Below are positions 44,990-54,985 of a stretch of 64,000 nucleotides of DNA, one piece after another (position 1 is the first letter of the stretch; each line of letters opens with the position of its first letter). The DNA comes from Anastrepha obliqua (taxonomy: Eukaryota; Arthropoda; Insecta; Diptera; Tephritidae): positions 64,256,406 through 64,320,405 of the forward strand of contig NC_072897.1 in assembly GCF_027943255.1 (NCBI RefSeq), written 5' to 3'. The notes under the pieces are model-generated. The model was not told the DNA's origin. It searched no databases and saw only the letters and a program-made list of their open reading frames with translations. The position numbers and the translations under genes were made by a program.

Positions 44990-47040
44990 AGACGCAATTG
45001 ATATTTAAATTCCTAAGATATTTAATTTCGTTGGATAGTTGGATTGTGACTCCTTTAAGCTTAGGCAGAACGAGTCCATCAAGTTTCCTCCTTCTGGTGA
45101 AGAGGACAATACCATTTTTTGTGGGGTTTGCCGATAACCCATTCGCACAGCACCAAATGTGAATCATATCCAGTGTTTTCTGAACTTTTCTACAGATGTT
45201 CATAAGCGAAGGGACCGTTATCAAACAGGCAACGTCGTCCGCATTTGCTTGTGTGTGGACTCCAGCACCTTCTAAGGTGGTTAGTAGAGGATCGATCACC
45301 ATGCACCAGAGCAATGGATGCAGCACACCACCTTGGGGGCAGCCTCGAACGAATCCAATTCACTAGCAGCCGGTCTACGCCGTGCCTACTAGCAGAGCTA
45401 CACATACTGTCAAAAGTGGCATTATCAAACGCTTACTCTATGTATAAAAATACGCCCATAGCGTAGTCCCTCCTGTCGATGGCCATCTCTACCCTAGGAA
45501 CAAGGTTCTGCAGTGCCAACTCGCAGGATTTTCCACTCTGATAGGCATGCTGAAATAGAGACAGAGGGTGAGCCTTCAGCGACTTCTGACGTATGCGCAG
45601 TTCCACTAGTCGTTCGAGACTTTTCAGCATGAAAGAGGTCATGCTGATTGGTCTAAAGCTTTTGGGGCTGGTGTAGTCGTCTTTTCCAACCTTTGGGATG
45701 AAAGCGACCCTCACCATCCTCCAAGAGCGTGGTATGTAAGCCAGTGCCAGGCATGCAGAGAAGATTTTCTTCAACTCTGCTGTCACGAACTCTGCGCCTT
45801 CCTTTAGCATGGCAGGATAAATACCATCTGGTCCGGGGGACTTGTAGCCGCCAAAGAGATTTGATGGCAAATCGAATGGCGGTCTCATTCACCACTGAGC
45901 TGGAAACGTACCAATTATGTTGAGAAAGTGTAGCAGCTCTGACAACCGCCTCTATCAATAAGAGCTGTTGCCGGCTGACGCTTATCTGATTACCTGGAAA
46001 ATGAGATTCCAGCTGAGTTTCTCACTTTGCCTCTCCATGAAAGAGCCATCAGATTTCTTAAATGATCGCAGCTTTGCAGTTATGTCCCTTTTCAGGATCC
46101 TAACCGATTTCGATGTGTCACTCAGATATTCAATACCGCTGCAGAATTCCCTATAGGAGGCTTTTCCATTCCCTAATAAACCTCTTGTAGTTCTTCTGAA
46201 CATCACGGTATCGCTCCCAGTCCCCTGCAAGGTTAGTCTTGAGGGCCCGGTTTAGAAGTTTTCTCGACTCACGCCTCAACATCTGGAGCTCTCGATTGCA
46301 CCAAGGAACGGAAGTCCGTCTAAGGAGAGGTCGAGTTTAACAGGCTGATTGAAAACATCCAGTTAGGGCAACGTTGAGTTTCACAACAGCCACCTCAACG
46401 ACCTGTTCTTTCCAAAATCGTGGTGGCACCACGTCGAGTTCCCGCAACTACCCCAAAACTTGGCATTTGTGCCACCTCGCCACACTAAAACTCAATGTAC
46501 CTGTGGTCTAAGCACGAATTTTCGGCAAGGACTCTCCAGTTTTTGACTAACCACCAAAGTTTTGAGTTTGATCGGATGATATCAATCACATTACAAACGT
46601 ATGCTGTGTGCCCTTGTTGTGTATATCTAGGCAAGAGGGAGTGATAAATTTGAATAGCCGAGAGCCCCGCTCATTGCACTTGGTGCTGCCCCAGATTGTA
46701 TGCTGGGCATTAGCATCGCAACATAGGATAAGGCCCAGTTTGCGCCGCTCACAGAACCTTACGAGATTAGTGGCCTTCCCAGGTGGTGGCCATCCAGAGC
46801 GTCGTAAGGAAAATAAGCAGATGCTATCACAAACCTCGACTATCCGCGCCTACCACTATAACACACCTCAGCTGCTACCAGGTTTTGACAACAGAATTGC
46901 TCAAAAATCGTCACAGTGAGATAGGATAATACTATAAGACCAGTCGTAGGTCTACTCGAACTCCTGTCATATTATAACGAGGCTATTTTCAACGCGCTAA
47001 AGCCACAGAGGCGGCCCCTAAAGACCCAGTACTCTTCCAC
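44990..47040 (-). pseudogene. LOA/I-like LINE copy A: endonuclease and RT
   Basis: Minus strand: endonuclease at about 46360-47040 (EYWVFRGRLCGFSAL, LILCCDANAQHTIWGS, degraded). The RT at 44990-45930 has YKSPGPDGIYPAMLK, SFRPISMTSFMLKSLERL, QHAYQSGKSCELAL, MGVFLYIE (usual FLDIE), HPLLWCMVIDPLL and ANADDVACL (usual YADD). About 75 bases are missing between LVNWIR and RGCPQGG compared with copy B. The CR1-like LINE follows at KYLR near 44990. Confidence 0.75.
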
Positions 47041-47985
47041 TGTTGTTATGTAGGGTAAGGTGTGGTAAGCCTTCTACTTAGTAGTGCGGTAGCGGCTTAG
47101 GAATGGTACAAGTTGATCTGTGTCACGGTACAGGGACGGTAGCCATAAAAACCGTCCGAGCCAATCAGTTAGGAAAGTTAGTAGAAACTGGCCGTCCCAA
47201 AAAAGAGACTCAGACGGTTCTCGTACCGTGAGCCTATGCCATCACCACTGGTTTCATTCACTCGCACCACAAGAGCAGCCCCTTCCTTTCCTTCCCTTTC
47301 TTGGTGTACGAAAGGTCTCGCCAAAGCCCGAATTCTGGGCACGTACTCAGGATAGGACATCCGCCGTAGACAGGTTTGGATCCGGAATCCAGCAGATGGC
47401 CTCCCTGAGGGGTACACTCTCTTCGCTGTGACCGTACTCACCGTCCTCCACTGACGAAAATTTCGCCAGGAAGACAGCTGTGTTGCACGTTTTGTCAAGA
47501 AGCCGATAGGGACGTGGCTCAGCAGAACCTTTCCCGCCACATTGACTGCCGCTAAGACCGCGCTCGTACGTTAGCGGGTCGTGGCAGATCCACATGAGGA
47601 TTTCTCCCGCATGAGCCTTGCTCGCCGCATATTCTTTCCCTCCTTGCCATGCTCTTCGAGTTTCCGGCTTGGGTAATGGTTGGGGCCTCCAGAATCCATG
47701 CCCCTGCCTTCGAAGCGTGTGGGTTGCCACTTGTATGGGTTCCACATGGAGTAATATCCTTTATGTTATCCATTACCAAGGAAGGTTTTTATTCGGGGCT
47801 ACTCCCTAGCCAGTTTGGTTCGCGGATGGCACCCAGATTCTATGCCAACTTTGAGTCATCACCCGAGGGTTGAACTTACTCCCTCAGGGAAGGCAACTCC
47901 TCGCGAAGAGAACTTGCAACAGTAAGTCGTCCGTATGAGCTCGGTGACGGTAAGATGGAGTCAAATTTTATGCATGACGGCCTTC
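47041..47985. other. Unassigned, possibly the 5' region of LINE copy A
   Basis: Overlapping minus-strand frames (47178-47779) have a non-AT-rich composition unlike nearby intergenic DNA, but no domain that I recognise. Position suggests leader or ORF1 of LINE copy A. Confidence 0.35.
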
Positions 47986-47989
47986 CAGC

Positions 47990-49030
47990 AGTTTTCATTT
48001 AGGAAAACCCACTCGTATACCGTACCTTATTTGCACCGGGAGTGACGGTAGGCCATTCGATTTCCTTATCGACACCGATGCAAACAACAATTTCGTTAGA
48101 GAACAACTCATCTCTGGTTAGAACAACCTTTCTCGTTCAAATAGCTGCAGGCTCAATACTAATCGATGGGCAAATCAAAGGAAACATTTTTCGGAAACTA
48201 TGACGATAATCACCTTCTATTTACGCCCTGGATTCGAATATTTCGATGGGATTGTAGGGGACGATATCTTAAAGCAACTTGACGCTGTCTTAAACCGCAA
48301 GAATCATACCCTTACATTCGACCAAATATTAATATTCCTCTGAAGAATAGAATCATGAACGGTGTCCATGTAACCGAACTACCAGATGCCGCTCAGGCAG
48401 TACGTCGAGCTATCGAGTCCTTGATTTCCAAGTACTCCGAACTATTAAACTCTCGAAGCGATGGTACAAAAAATAAGAGCACCGCTTAAGGCCGAAATCA
48501 CGACGGTATCAAATGACCACCACATGCTATTCATATCAGCCTCCATGAGGGAATAAGTAGAGTTGTTGGACGAGAGCACCATTCGGCCCTCCAAAAGCCT
48601 TTACCACTCTCTCATTCGGATAGTGCCAAAAAAAAAGCCGAAGCCCTCAGGCGAGAAACAATACCGGATGGAAATTGATTTCAAACGTCTGAATGCTGTG
48701 ACGATATGGGTTGCTTATCCAATTCCGTATATTAATGTGACTCTGTCCAGCCTAGGCCGTGACAAATACTTCACAACCATCGATCTTGCTTCGGGTTTCC
48801 ACCAAATGTCAATGAAGGAAATATGGATTTTTAAGGCTTCCATTCGGATTAAAGAACGCACCAGCTATCTTTCAGAGGATGATCGATGACGTATTAAAAG
48901 AATCCATGGCAAAAAGTTGATACTTACACGTGGACTATATCATTGCCTTCGGAAGAAACGTAGACGAACATTTGAGGAATGTCGATACTGTATTCAAAAG
49001 GATGATGGAAGATACATTAAGAGATAGTTT
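47990..49030 (+). pseudogene. Ty3/gypsy (errantivirus-like) protease-RT fragment
   Basis: Plus strand: FDGIVGDDILKQLDAVLNRKN-like sequence (~48230-48310), typical of the region after the protease in gypsy-lineage elements, then VHVTELPDAAQAVRRAIESL. The RT starts in 48563-48889 (STIRPSKSLYHSLIRIVPKK, YRMEIDFKRLNAVTI, YPIPYINVTLSSLG, YFTTIDLASGFHQ). Frames shift near 48830 and the catalytic YIDD region is degraded (~48935). No LTR, RNase H or integrase is seen. Confidence 0.75.
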
Positions 49031-49084
49031 ATAGAAAATGAAGTTTATGAAAATAGAGGTGAAATTTCTCGGGTATGCAGGGTC

Positions 49085-49380
49085 CGGCACTCGAAGAGTA
49101 ACCAATTAAAAAGGCCATAAATTTAGTTTGGAAAATAACTTTTATTCTATTCAAAGTAAAAAATGTGTGAAAATAATACAATATTAAGAATAAATTTACT
49201 TTTATTCGATATGACCACCTTTTGCTTTTACTATGGCCTTGAGACGGTCCAGAAACGAATCGCAAGTTGCCCGAAAGTGATTTGCAGGTATTTTGGCCTG
49301 ACGCCAGGCTCGATGAAAACGATTGGAGAGTGACCATCTGCGGTTATAGCGCACAGTGGTTCCGCCATAGGACATTGGAT
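49085..49380 (-). pseudogene. Tc1-like transposase C-terminal fragment
   Basis: The minus strand reads FHRAWRQAKIPANHFRATCDSFLDRLKAIVKAKGGHIE then a stop, typical for Tc1-family C-termini (KAIVKAKGGH). No terminus was found. Confidence 0.6.
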
Positions 49381-49463
49381 GAAAATAGTCGTGTTAAAAT
49401 TATGCAACAATATTTATCTAAATGTTAGTTCATTAGTCATAATAACTTAGAGTATAAAAGAAA

Positions 49464-49792
49464 GAGGCGGCCGCCGTAGCCGAATGGGTTGGTGCGTGAT
49501 TACCATTCGGAATTCACAGAAAGGTCGTTAGTTCGAATCTCGGTGAAAGCAAAATTAATAAAAACATTTTTCTAATAGCGGTCGCCCCTCGGCAGGCAAT
49601 GGCAAACCTCCGAGTGTATTTCTGCCATGAAAAAGCTCCTCATAAAAACATCTGTCGTTCGGAATCGGCTTGAAACTGTAGGTCCCTCCATATGTGGAAC
49701 AACATCAAGACGCACACCACAAATAGGAGGAGGAGCTCGGCCAAACACCTAACAGAAGTGTACGCGCCAATTATTTATTTATTTTTTTTTTT
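49464..49792 (+). mobile_element. tRNA-derived SINE, 329 bp, with RTE-like tail
   Basis: It starts GGCGGCCGCCGTAGCCGAAT and has a perfect 11-bp duplication TATAAAAGAAA on both sides (49453-49463, 49793-49803). The head is tRNA-like: box A-type TAGCCGAATGGG at ~49477 and box B-type AGTTCGAATCT at ~49529. The body follows, then a tail GAGCTCGGCCAAA - hairpin - CGCGCCAATTA (49733-49773) and a T-rich end. The tail matches the RTE LINE at 3035-3075. The SINE would be transcribed by RNA polymerase III and use LINE proteins to move. Confidence 0.9.
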
Positions 49793-49953
49793 TATAAAAG
49801 AAATTTCAACTGCACAAACATTTCACTTATAATTGTGCCTCCAAAGTAAGAGAATTTGAAAAGTGATAGTTAGCGTGGTCTCCGCTCCGTACGTACGCAG
49901 TTCCGGGAAGTGTCATTTTTCTAAGAATTACTGTGTTTATGACCGGTGGTACA

Positions 49954-51930
49954 ATGGAAATTCAAGTTGAAGGTATGTACGATATGTTGAACGTTTTGTT
50001 ATCTTTTTTAATTATTATTTAATAGGTTTTCAGACCGTACGAAATACGTACTTTAAAATTTGCCGTTTATTTTTTTTTATAAGAAGTTTGTAAAGTTTTA
50101 ACTAAGTTCGCACGAATCTGCACAAATAAAACACACATTAAAATATTCTCACGTATGTCCTCTTTAAGGAAAAATAATTTCCAGCTGCGATGACCTGCGA
50201 CTGCGCTTGATATAGGGTCTAATCTGTACCTATGTGTAGGATTTTGAAAAATGTGATTCTACCAAGATTGCTGATAAAGATTTTTTTTTTGTTTTAGGTG
50301 TAAATTTGAAGTGTTAATTTACGCGCATGCATATTCTGGACACGTGGTTATGTTACAATAGCATTAATAATGATGTTGATAGATGTCGCCACGTACTGAA
50401 GAACATAATTCAAGCTTTACCAAACTCTGAGAATTTAACCTTAGAAGACGTTGAAAATCGTGTTTCTTGGATCTGTTCACGGATTTCTCGATACTGGAAA
50501 AAAGAGCAAAGATCAAAAACAAGGCTGATTGCCAAGTACAGTAATTGGTTAACTGGTTAATTTGTTATTAAGAGACTTTATTCATTCAAAATTGCCTACC
50601 GCTTTACCATCTTATAAAAAAGTTCTTGACGCAAAAAACGGTGTTACCCAACAGGAATTGGCGTTACAGAATCATCTGCCGGAATTAATTTACAATGTTT
50701 GTTGGACCACACATGCTCTCGAATTCTCGAATCTCAAAAACCAGTATTGGTAAATATATCTGAATCAAGTTGCACTGAGTATGAATTAGTAGGTAAATGG
50801 GGTTTCGATGGCAGCACTGGACATAGCGAATACAAGCAAAGTTTTTCTGATCCGAGAACGGAAGATGGAAGTTTGTTACATCTTATGTACCCTTGAAATT
50901 AATTTGTAAATCGATTACCTCTGACCCAGATAAGATAATTTGGAAAAACCCTCGCCCATCGTCCACAAGGTTTTGTCGGCCTATGCGTTTTCAATTTGCT
51001 AAAGAAACTAAAGCTCTTTGTGTTCAAGAAGAAGAGTATTTTAAAAAAGCTATTAGTGACTTGAATCCGACTGTTGTTAAAATTGATAACCATAGTTATA
51101 AAGTAAGTCATTCTTTACAATTAACTATGGTTGATGGTAAAGTGTGCTGTGCTCTTAGTGACTCATCTACGAGTAAATGTTATATTTGTGGTGCGACACC
51201 TAAAGAAATGAATGACTTAGAAAAGTGTAGAAACAAACAAGTAAACTCCAGTAGATTTGAATTTGGTTTATCACCCCTGCATTCTTGGATTAGATTTTTT
51301 GAATACTTTATTCATGTTTCTTATAGAATCGAATTTAAAAGGTGGCAAGCACTTTTAGCTAAGAGAAAGGAATTTGTTCAGAGGGAGTTTAGAGAACAAT
51401 TAGGCTTGATAGTTGACAAACCGCGATGTGGAGGAAGTGGCAACTCTAATGATGGAAATACAGCACGAAAATTTTTCCTTCATTCAACCATATCATCCGA
51501 AATCACAGGAATATACAAACACGTTATAGACAGATGTAGTTATCTCCTACAATGTCTTTCATCTGGTTTTAAAACTAATTCGAATAAATTCAAAATATAC
51601 GCACTAGACACTGCTAAAATTCTAGTTAGTAAATATTCATGGTATAATTTACCTGCATCAGCTCATAAAGTGCTCATTCATGGGTCGGAGGTAATCGATC
51701 ATTGTTTATTATCAATTGGAGAATTATCAGAGGAGGCAGCTGAATCATGTAATAAATTAGTGAATCAATTCAGACGTGACAATACCAGAAAGCACTCAAG
51801 AACTGTAACTAACACGAATCTTTTGTACAGGCTTCTTTTTAATTCCGTTCCATTTATATCTAGTCTACGAAAATTACCATGTAAAAAGAAATCTATGATG
51901 TCAAGAGAAGTGTTAGATTTATTGAGTTAA
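49954..51930 (+). pseudogene. RAG1/Transib-like transposase
   Basis: ATG at 49954 (MEIQVEG), a GT-AG intron at 49973-50297, then coding sequence with three or four frameshifts or stops (near 50318, 50558, 50695, 50890). The final frame (50893-51930, 345 codons) is intact. Motifs that I align by eye with RAG1/Transib cores: WGFDGSTGHSEYKQ (first Asp), NPRPSSTRFCRPMRF, LTMVDGKVCCAL, CYICGATPKEMN (zinc-binding), SPLHSWIRFFEY, TNDGNTARKFF-like SNDGNTARKFF, SAHKVLIHG and LSEEAAESCNKL (catalytic Glu). The second Asp is not assigned. CACWATG-type termini were not found, so the element limits are unknown. Confidence 0.6.
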
Positions 51931-52146
51931 GAGTTTTGTATTTCTAAGTACACTAACTTTTTGGGAAGTGAATATTTTATTCTTTTCATAAATAAGAATA
52001 AGTTAACTGGTATCAAAGTATACTTTATGCTCATCCTTTCGGAATTTAAGGTTTTTTTCTATTATTGTTTATAATTTAAGATTTATGCAAAACTTTAAAC
52101 GAAACAAAAAAAATTTATATAAAAAATGTGTGTACCTAATTTTCCG

Positions 52147-53400
52147 TGACTAGGGTCTCGAGATAGAGACCAAAACGTGGACCCTAGAATGTGTTTGTAC
52201 AATATGAATATCAAATTGAAGCTGTTGGTGAATGCTTTAGTACAGAGTATTTTTCATGCCGCTCCGTGACTGGGGTCTCGAGATATAGATCAAAACGTGG
52301 ATCCGGGTAACCTTTGGTTGTGTATGTACAATATGGATTTCAAATGAAAGCTGTGGATAAGTGCTTTAATACGGGTTAATTTTCATACCTATTGATGACT
52401 AGGGTCTGGAAATATATGCCAAAACGTGGACCCGCCGTGTCTTTGCACCGAATTAAACCAAACTTACACACATTGTTAAGGAGGTATTGAAGATGGTTTC
52501 CGTATAGTTTGGATACCTATTGGTAGATAGGGTCTCGAGATATAGGTCAAAACGTGGATCCGGGTAACCTTCGGATGTGTATGTACAATATGGGTATCAA
52601 ATGGAAGCTGTTAGTGAATGCTTTAGTTCAGAGTATTTCCATCCGCTCCGTGACTAGGGTCTCGAGATAGAGACCAAAACCACCCTAGAATGTGTTTGTA
52701 CAATATGAATATCAAATGAAAACTGTTGATAAGTGCTTTAATACGGGGTAATTTTCATACCTATTGATGACTAGGGTCTCGAAATATATGCCAAAACGTG
52801 GACCCGCCGTGTCTTTGAACCGAATTAAACCAAACTTACACACATTGTTAAGTAGGTATTGAAAATGATTTCCGTATAGTTTGAATACCTATTGGTAGAT
52901 AGGGTCTCGAGATATAGGTCAAAACGTGGACCCGGGTAATCTTCGGACCCGGGTAATCTTCGGACCCGGGTAATCTTCGGACGTGTATGTACAATATGGG
53001 TATCAAATGGAAGCTGTTGGTGAATGCGTTAGTTCAGAGTATTTTTCATGCCGTTCCGTGACTAGGGTCTCGAGATAGAGACCAAAACGTGGAGCCTAGG
53101 ATGTGTTTGTACAATATGGATATCAAATTGAAGCTGTTGGTGAATGCCTTAGTACAGAGTATTTTTCATGCCGCTACGTGACTAGGGTCTCGAGATATAG
53201 GTCAAAACGTGGACCCGGCTAACCTTTGGTTGTGTATGTACAATATGGGTATCAAATGAAAGCTGTTGATAAGTGCTTTAATACGGGATAATTTTCATAC
53301 CTATTGATGACTAGGGTCTCGAAATATATGCCAAAACGTGGACCCGCCGTGTCTTTGCACCGAATTAAGCCAAACTTATGCACATTGTTAAGTAAGTATT
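52147..53400 (+). repeat. Minisatellite, ~125-bp units in a higher-order pattern
   Basis: Ten anchors of the form GGGTCTCGAGATA...AAAACGTGGA start near 52153, 52273, 52401, 52531, 52657, 52773, 52901, 53063, 53181 and 53313 (spacing 116-132, once 162). Units fall into types by their tails (CCTAGAATGTGTTTG; AACCTTTGGTTGTG; CGCCGTGTCTTTG; GGGTAACCTTCGGA) that recur in a partly regular order. The long spacing is due to a local triplication of a 17-bp unit GACCCGGGTAATCTTCG at ~52929-52980. Confidence 0.85.
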
Positions 53401-53429
53401 GAAAATGGGTTTCGTAAAGTTTGGTTGTA

Positions 53430-54030
53430 ATTCGGAGCAGTGGCAACGGGTACAGCGTTCTTTTGAGCCAGCCATAATGTCGCTTACTTTTTTAACGCTT
53501 GGGGCGGAACTGAACTGTGAAATTGACAGTGTGAGTTACAATGTGTCAATATTTCTTTCTGATTTGGATACCATAAGGAAAAAACGTAAGTGCAACATGT
53601 AAAAATTGTTTGTGAATTTTTTTGGAGTGAATTTTGGAACAGTGAATAATTTCTTACGAAATTTGAGAATTTAATGTGAAATCCGCATGAAATTATGTGT
53701 TCGTGGAAAAAACAATTTTTTTCGTTTTTTTTTTTTTTGAAAAATATAAATGGATAATGGTTAAAAAAGCTCCAATGCTTAATAAAACATATAAATTGAA
53801 ACGAAAAATTCATGGACGATCAGGAAAAAGACGATTGTTTATTCATATGCGTTGATTTGAAATTTAAAAACAATCTTCTTTTTTCCTGATTTTCAATTTA
53901 TATTTAATATTTACTCAAAAACAAATAGAAAAACAAAAAATATTGTTTATGCCAAAGCGCTTGAATAAAGAATAAAGAAATAAATAATATGAAAACCATA
54001 TATTTTCTGTTCTAAACCATACCTATTCTA
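53430..54030. other. Noncoding sequence between minisatellite and Helitron-like end
   Basis: No gene is seen. It may be the body of a non-autonomous Helitron whose 3' end is at 54067, with the minisatellite as its internal array; this is inference. Confidence 0.4.
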
Positions 54031-54035
54031 TTTTA

Positions 54036-54067
54036 GTGTGCCCAGCGAAGGGGGCCGGGTTTGCTAG
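54036..54067 (+). mobile_element. Helitron-like 3' terminus
   Basis: A GC-rich hairpin (GCCC-AGCGAAGG-GGGC, ~54040-54055) is followed by CGGGTTTGCTAG and then T. Hairpin plus CTAG before a T is the classic Helitron 3' end with A|T target. The 5' TC end was not located. Confidence 0.6.
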
Positions 54068-54525
54068 TAATATATAATCTTATTATATATATATATTATT
54101 TTTTATATGTCTTAATGTTTTTTTAACAAACAAAAACATTTCTCAACTTAAAAACGTACTAAAAAGTCATTTATCACGCCAAAAGTGCTTATGACCGCTC
54201 TTCGTACGCGGCGGGCAATTAGAAAATTTTTCTCATCAGAAAACACAATTTTCGGAAATTGTCCGCAGAAATCCGCATCCGATCTCGGGTCTCTCAAGGT
54301 GCTGAATTCCTCTGCGGCGAATCCATTTTCGTATTCAGGGTAAGGTGTAAAGCGTAAGGTGTAAGGGACAAAGCGTATATATACTCATTCTCATGACTGT
54401 AGTAATATTTACGTAGATAAATCTGCAGCATACCTAAGCATCTACGGCTCTCCTGTGCCGTAGGCATGCAAAACTGCAAGCAAACCCACACATAATACTA
54501 ATGCAAGAACCATGGGAATGTCACA
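54068..54525. other. No gene; AT microsatellite then unique sequence
   Basis: A TA-rich run at 54070-54105, then no motif. Two near-identical 12-base GTAAGGTGTAAA-type units occur around 54340-54360. Confidence 0.4.
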
Positions 54526-54529
54526 AGCG

Positions 54530-54985
54530 TGTCTGTGGTCCAGATGCTATATCGTGGGGACAAATACTTCGTTGTGAAAGGAGTGTGAGACCGCGACCAT
54601 GTATTATCATGCCAAGGTTGATCGAAAACATGATATCAAAAGAGCTATGTTCCAGAGATATCGTTGTTGCAAAAATAAAATACTGGGAGAGTGGGAACAG
54701 TGTCAAAGCTATCGCAGTTTTGGCCTACCTACCCTATAACTCTTTACAGTCGCCCCTTCAAGGGAGCAAAGAGAAGTAGTCAAGTATGCAGAATCCAATA
54801 ATCTGGGGCTAAAAGTGGGCTGTGATGCAAATTCACAGAACATTGTATGGGTAAGCAGCAAATGCAACCCCAGAGGTCTCAAGTTACTGGTTTTTATCCT
54901 GTCATCTGATTTGGTCATTCAAAACCCTGGTAGCAAACCAACTTTTGTGACCAAAAGAAGACAAGAGGTGACTGATTTAACACTT
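54530..54985 (+). pseudogene. LOA/I-like LINE endonuclease fragment (plus strand)
   Basis: Plus strand: RSVRPRPCIIMPRL, ELCSRDIVVAKIKYWESG, AVLAYLPYNS, KVGCDANSQNIVWVSSKCNPRG and PTFVTKRRQEVTDLTLT. These match the endonuclease of copy B (57611-58327) in order. The match stops at 54985, where the minus-strand copy B begins. Copy C resumes on the plus strand at about 58300, so this is probably its upstream part. Confidence 0.75.

Larger units (their letters stand above)
40912..44990 (-). pseudogene. CR1/Jockey-like LINE, split by a mariner
   Basis: Minus strand, right to left: an endonuclease (44279-44644) with AFTYIYRSPSSDK and NHFIIGDINIDI; the mariner insertion (43076-44356); then TCIDHIFGKI and ISDHYSTF (end of endonuclease, ~42960-43060). 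The linker frame 42390-42818 follows, then ITEKKDIADKFNTYF and FELNYRPISLISK, QYGFRQGKSTKDAL, VFDTVDQKIL and VPQGTVLG in broken frames. Last is a thumb with YLGILIDYKLKWDFQINYL (41180-41452). The FADD-type catalytic segment is lost in a deletion near 41570. No RNase H was seen. Confidence 0.75.

Noticed and set aside
46608..47431. Plus-strand genes at 46608-46919 and 47120-47431
   Set aside because: They are antisense to LINE copy A endonuclease and its upstream region and carry no motif.
49477..49545. tRNA gene
   Set aside because: Box A- and box B-like sequences exist, but no full cloverleaf forms by eye, and the unit is bounded by an 11-bp TSD and repeats at 60164, so it is the head of a SINE.
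52147..53400. CRISPR array
   Set aside because: Units are contiguous ~125-bp repeats with no unique spacers, in a eukaryotic transposon context.
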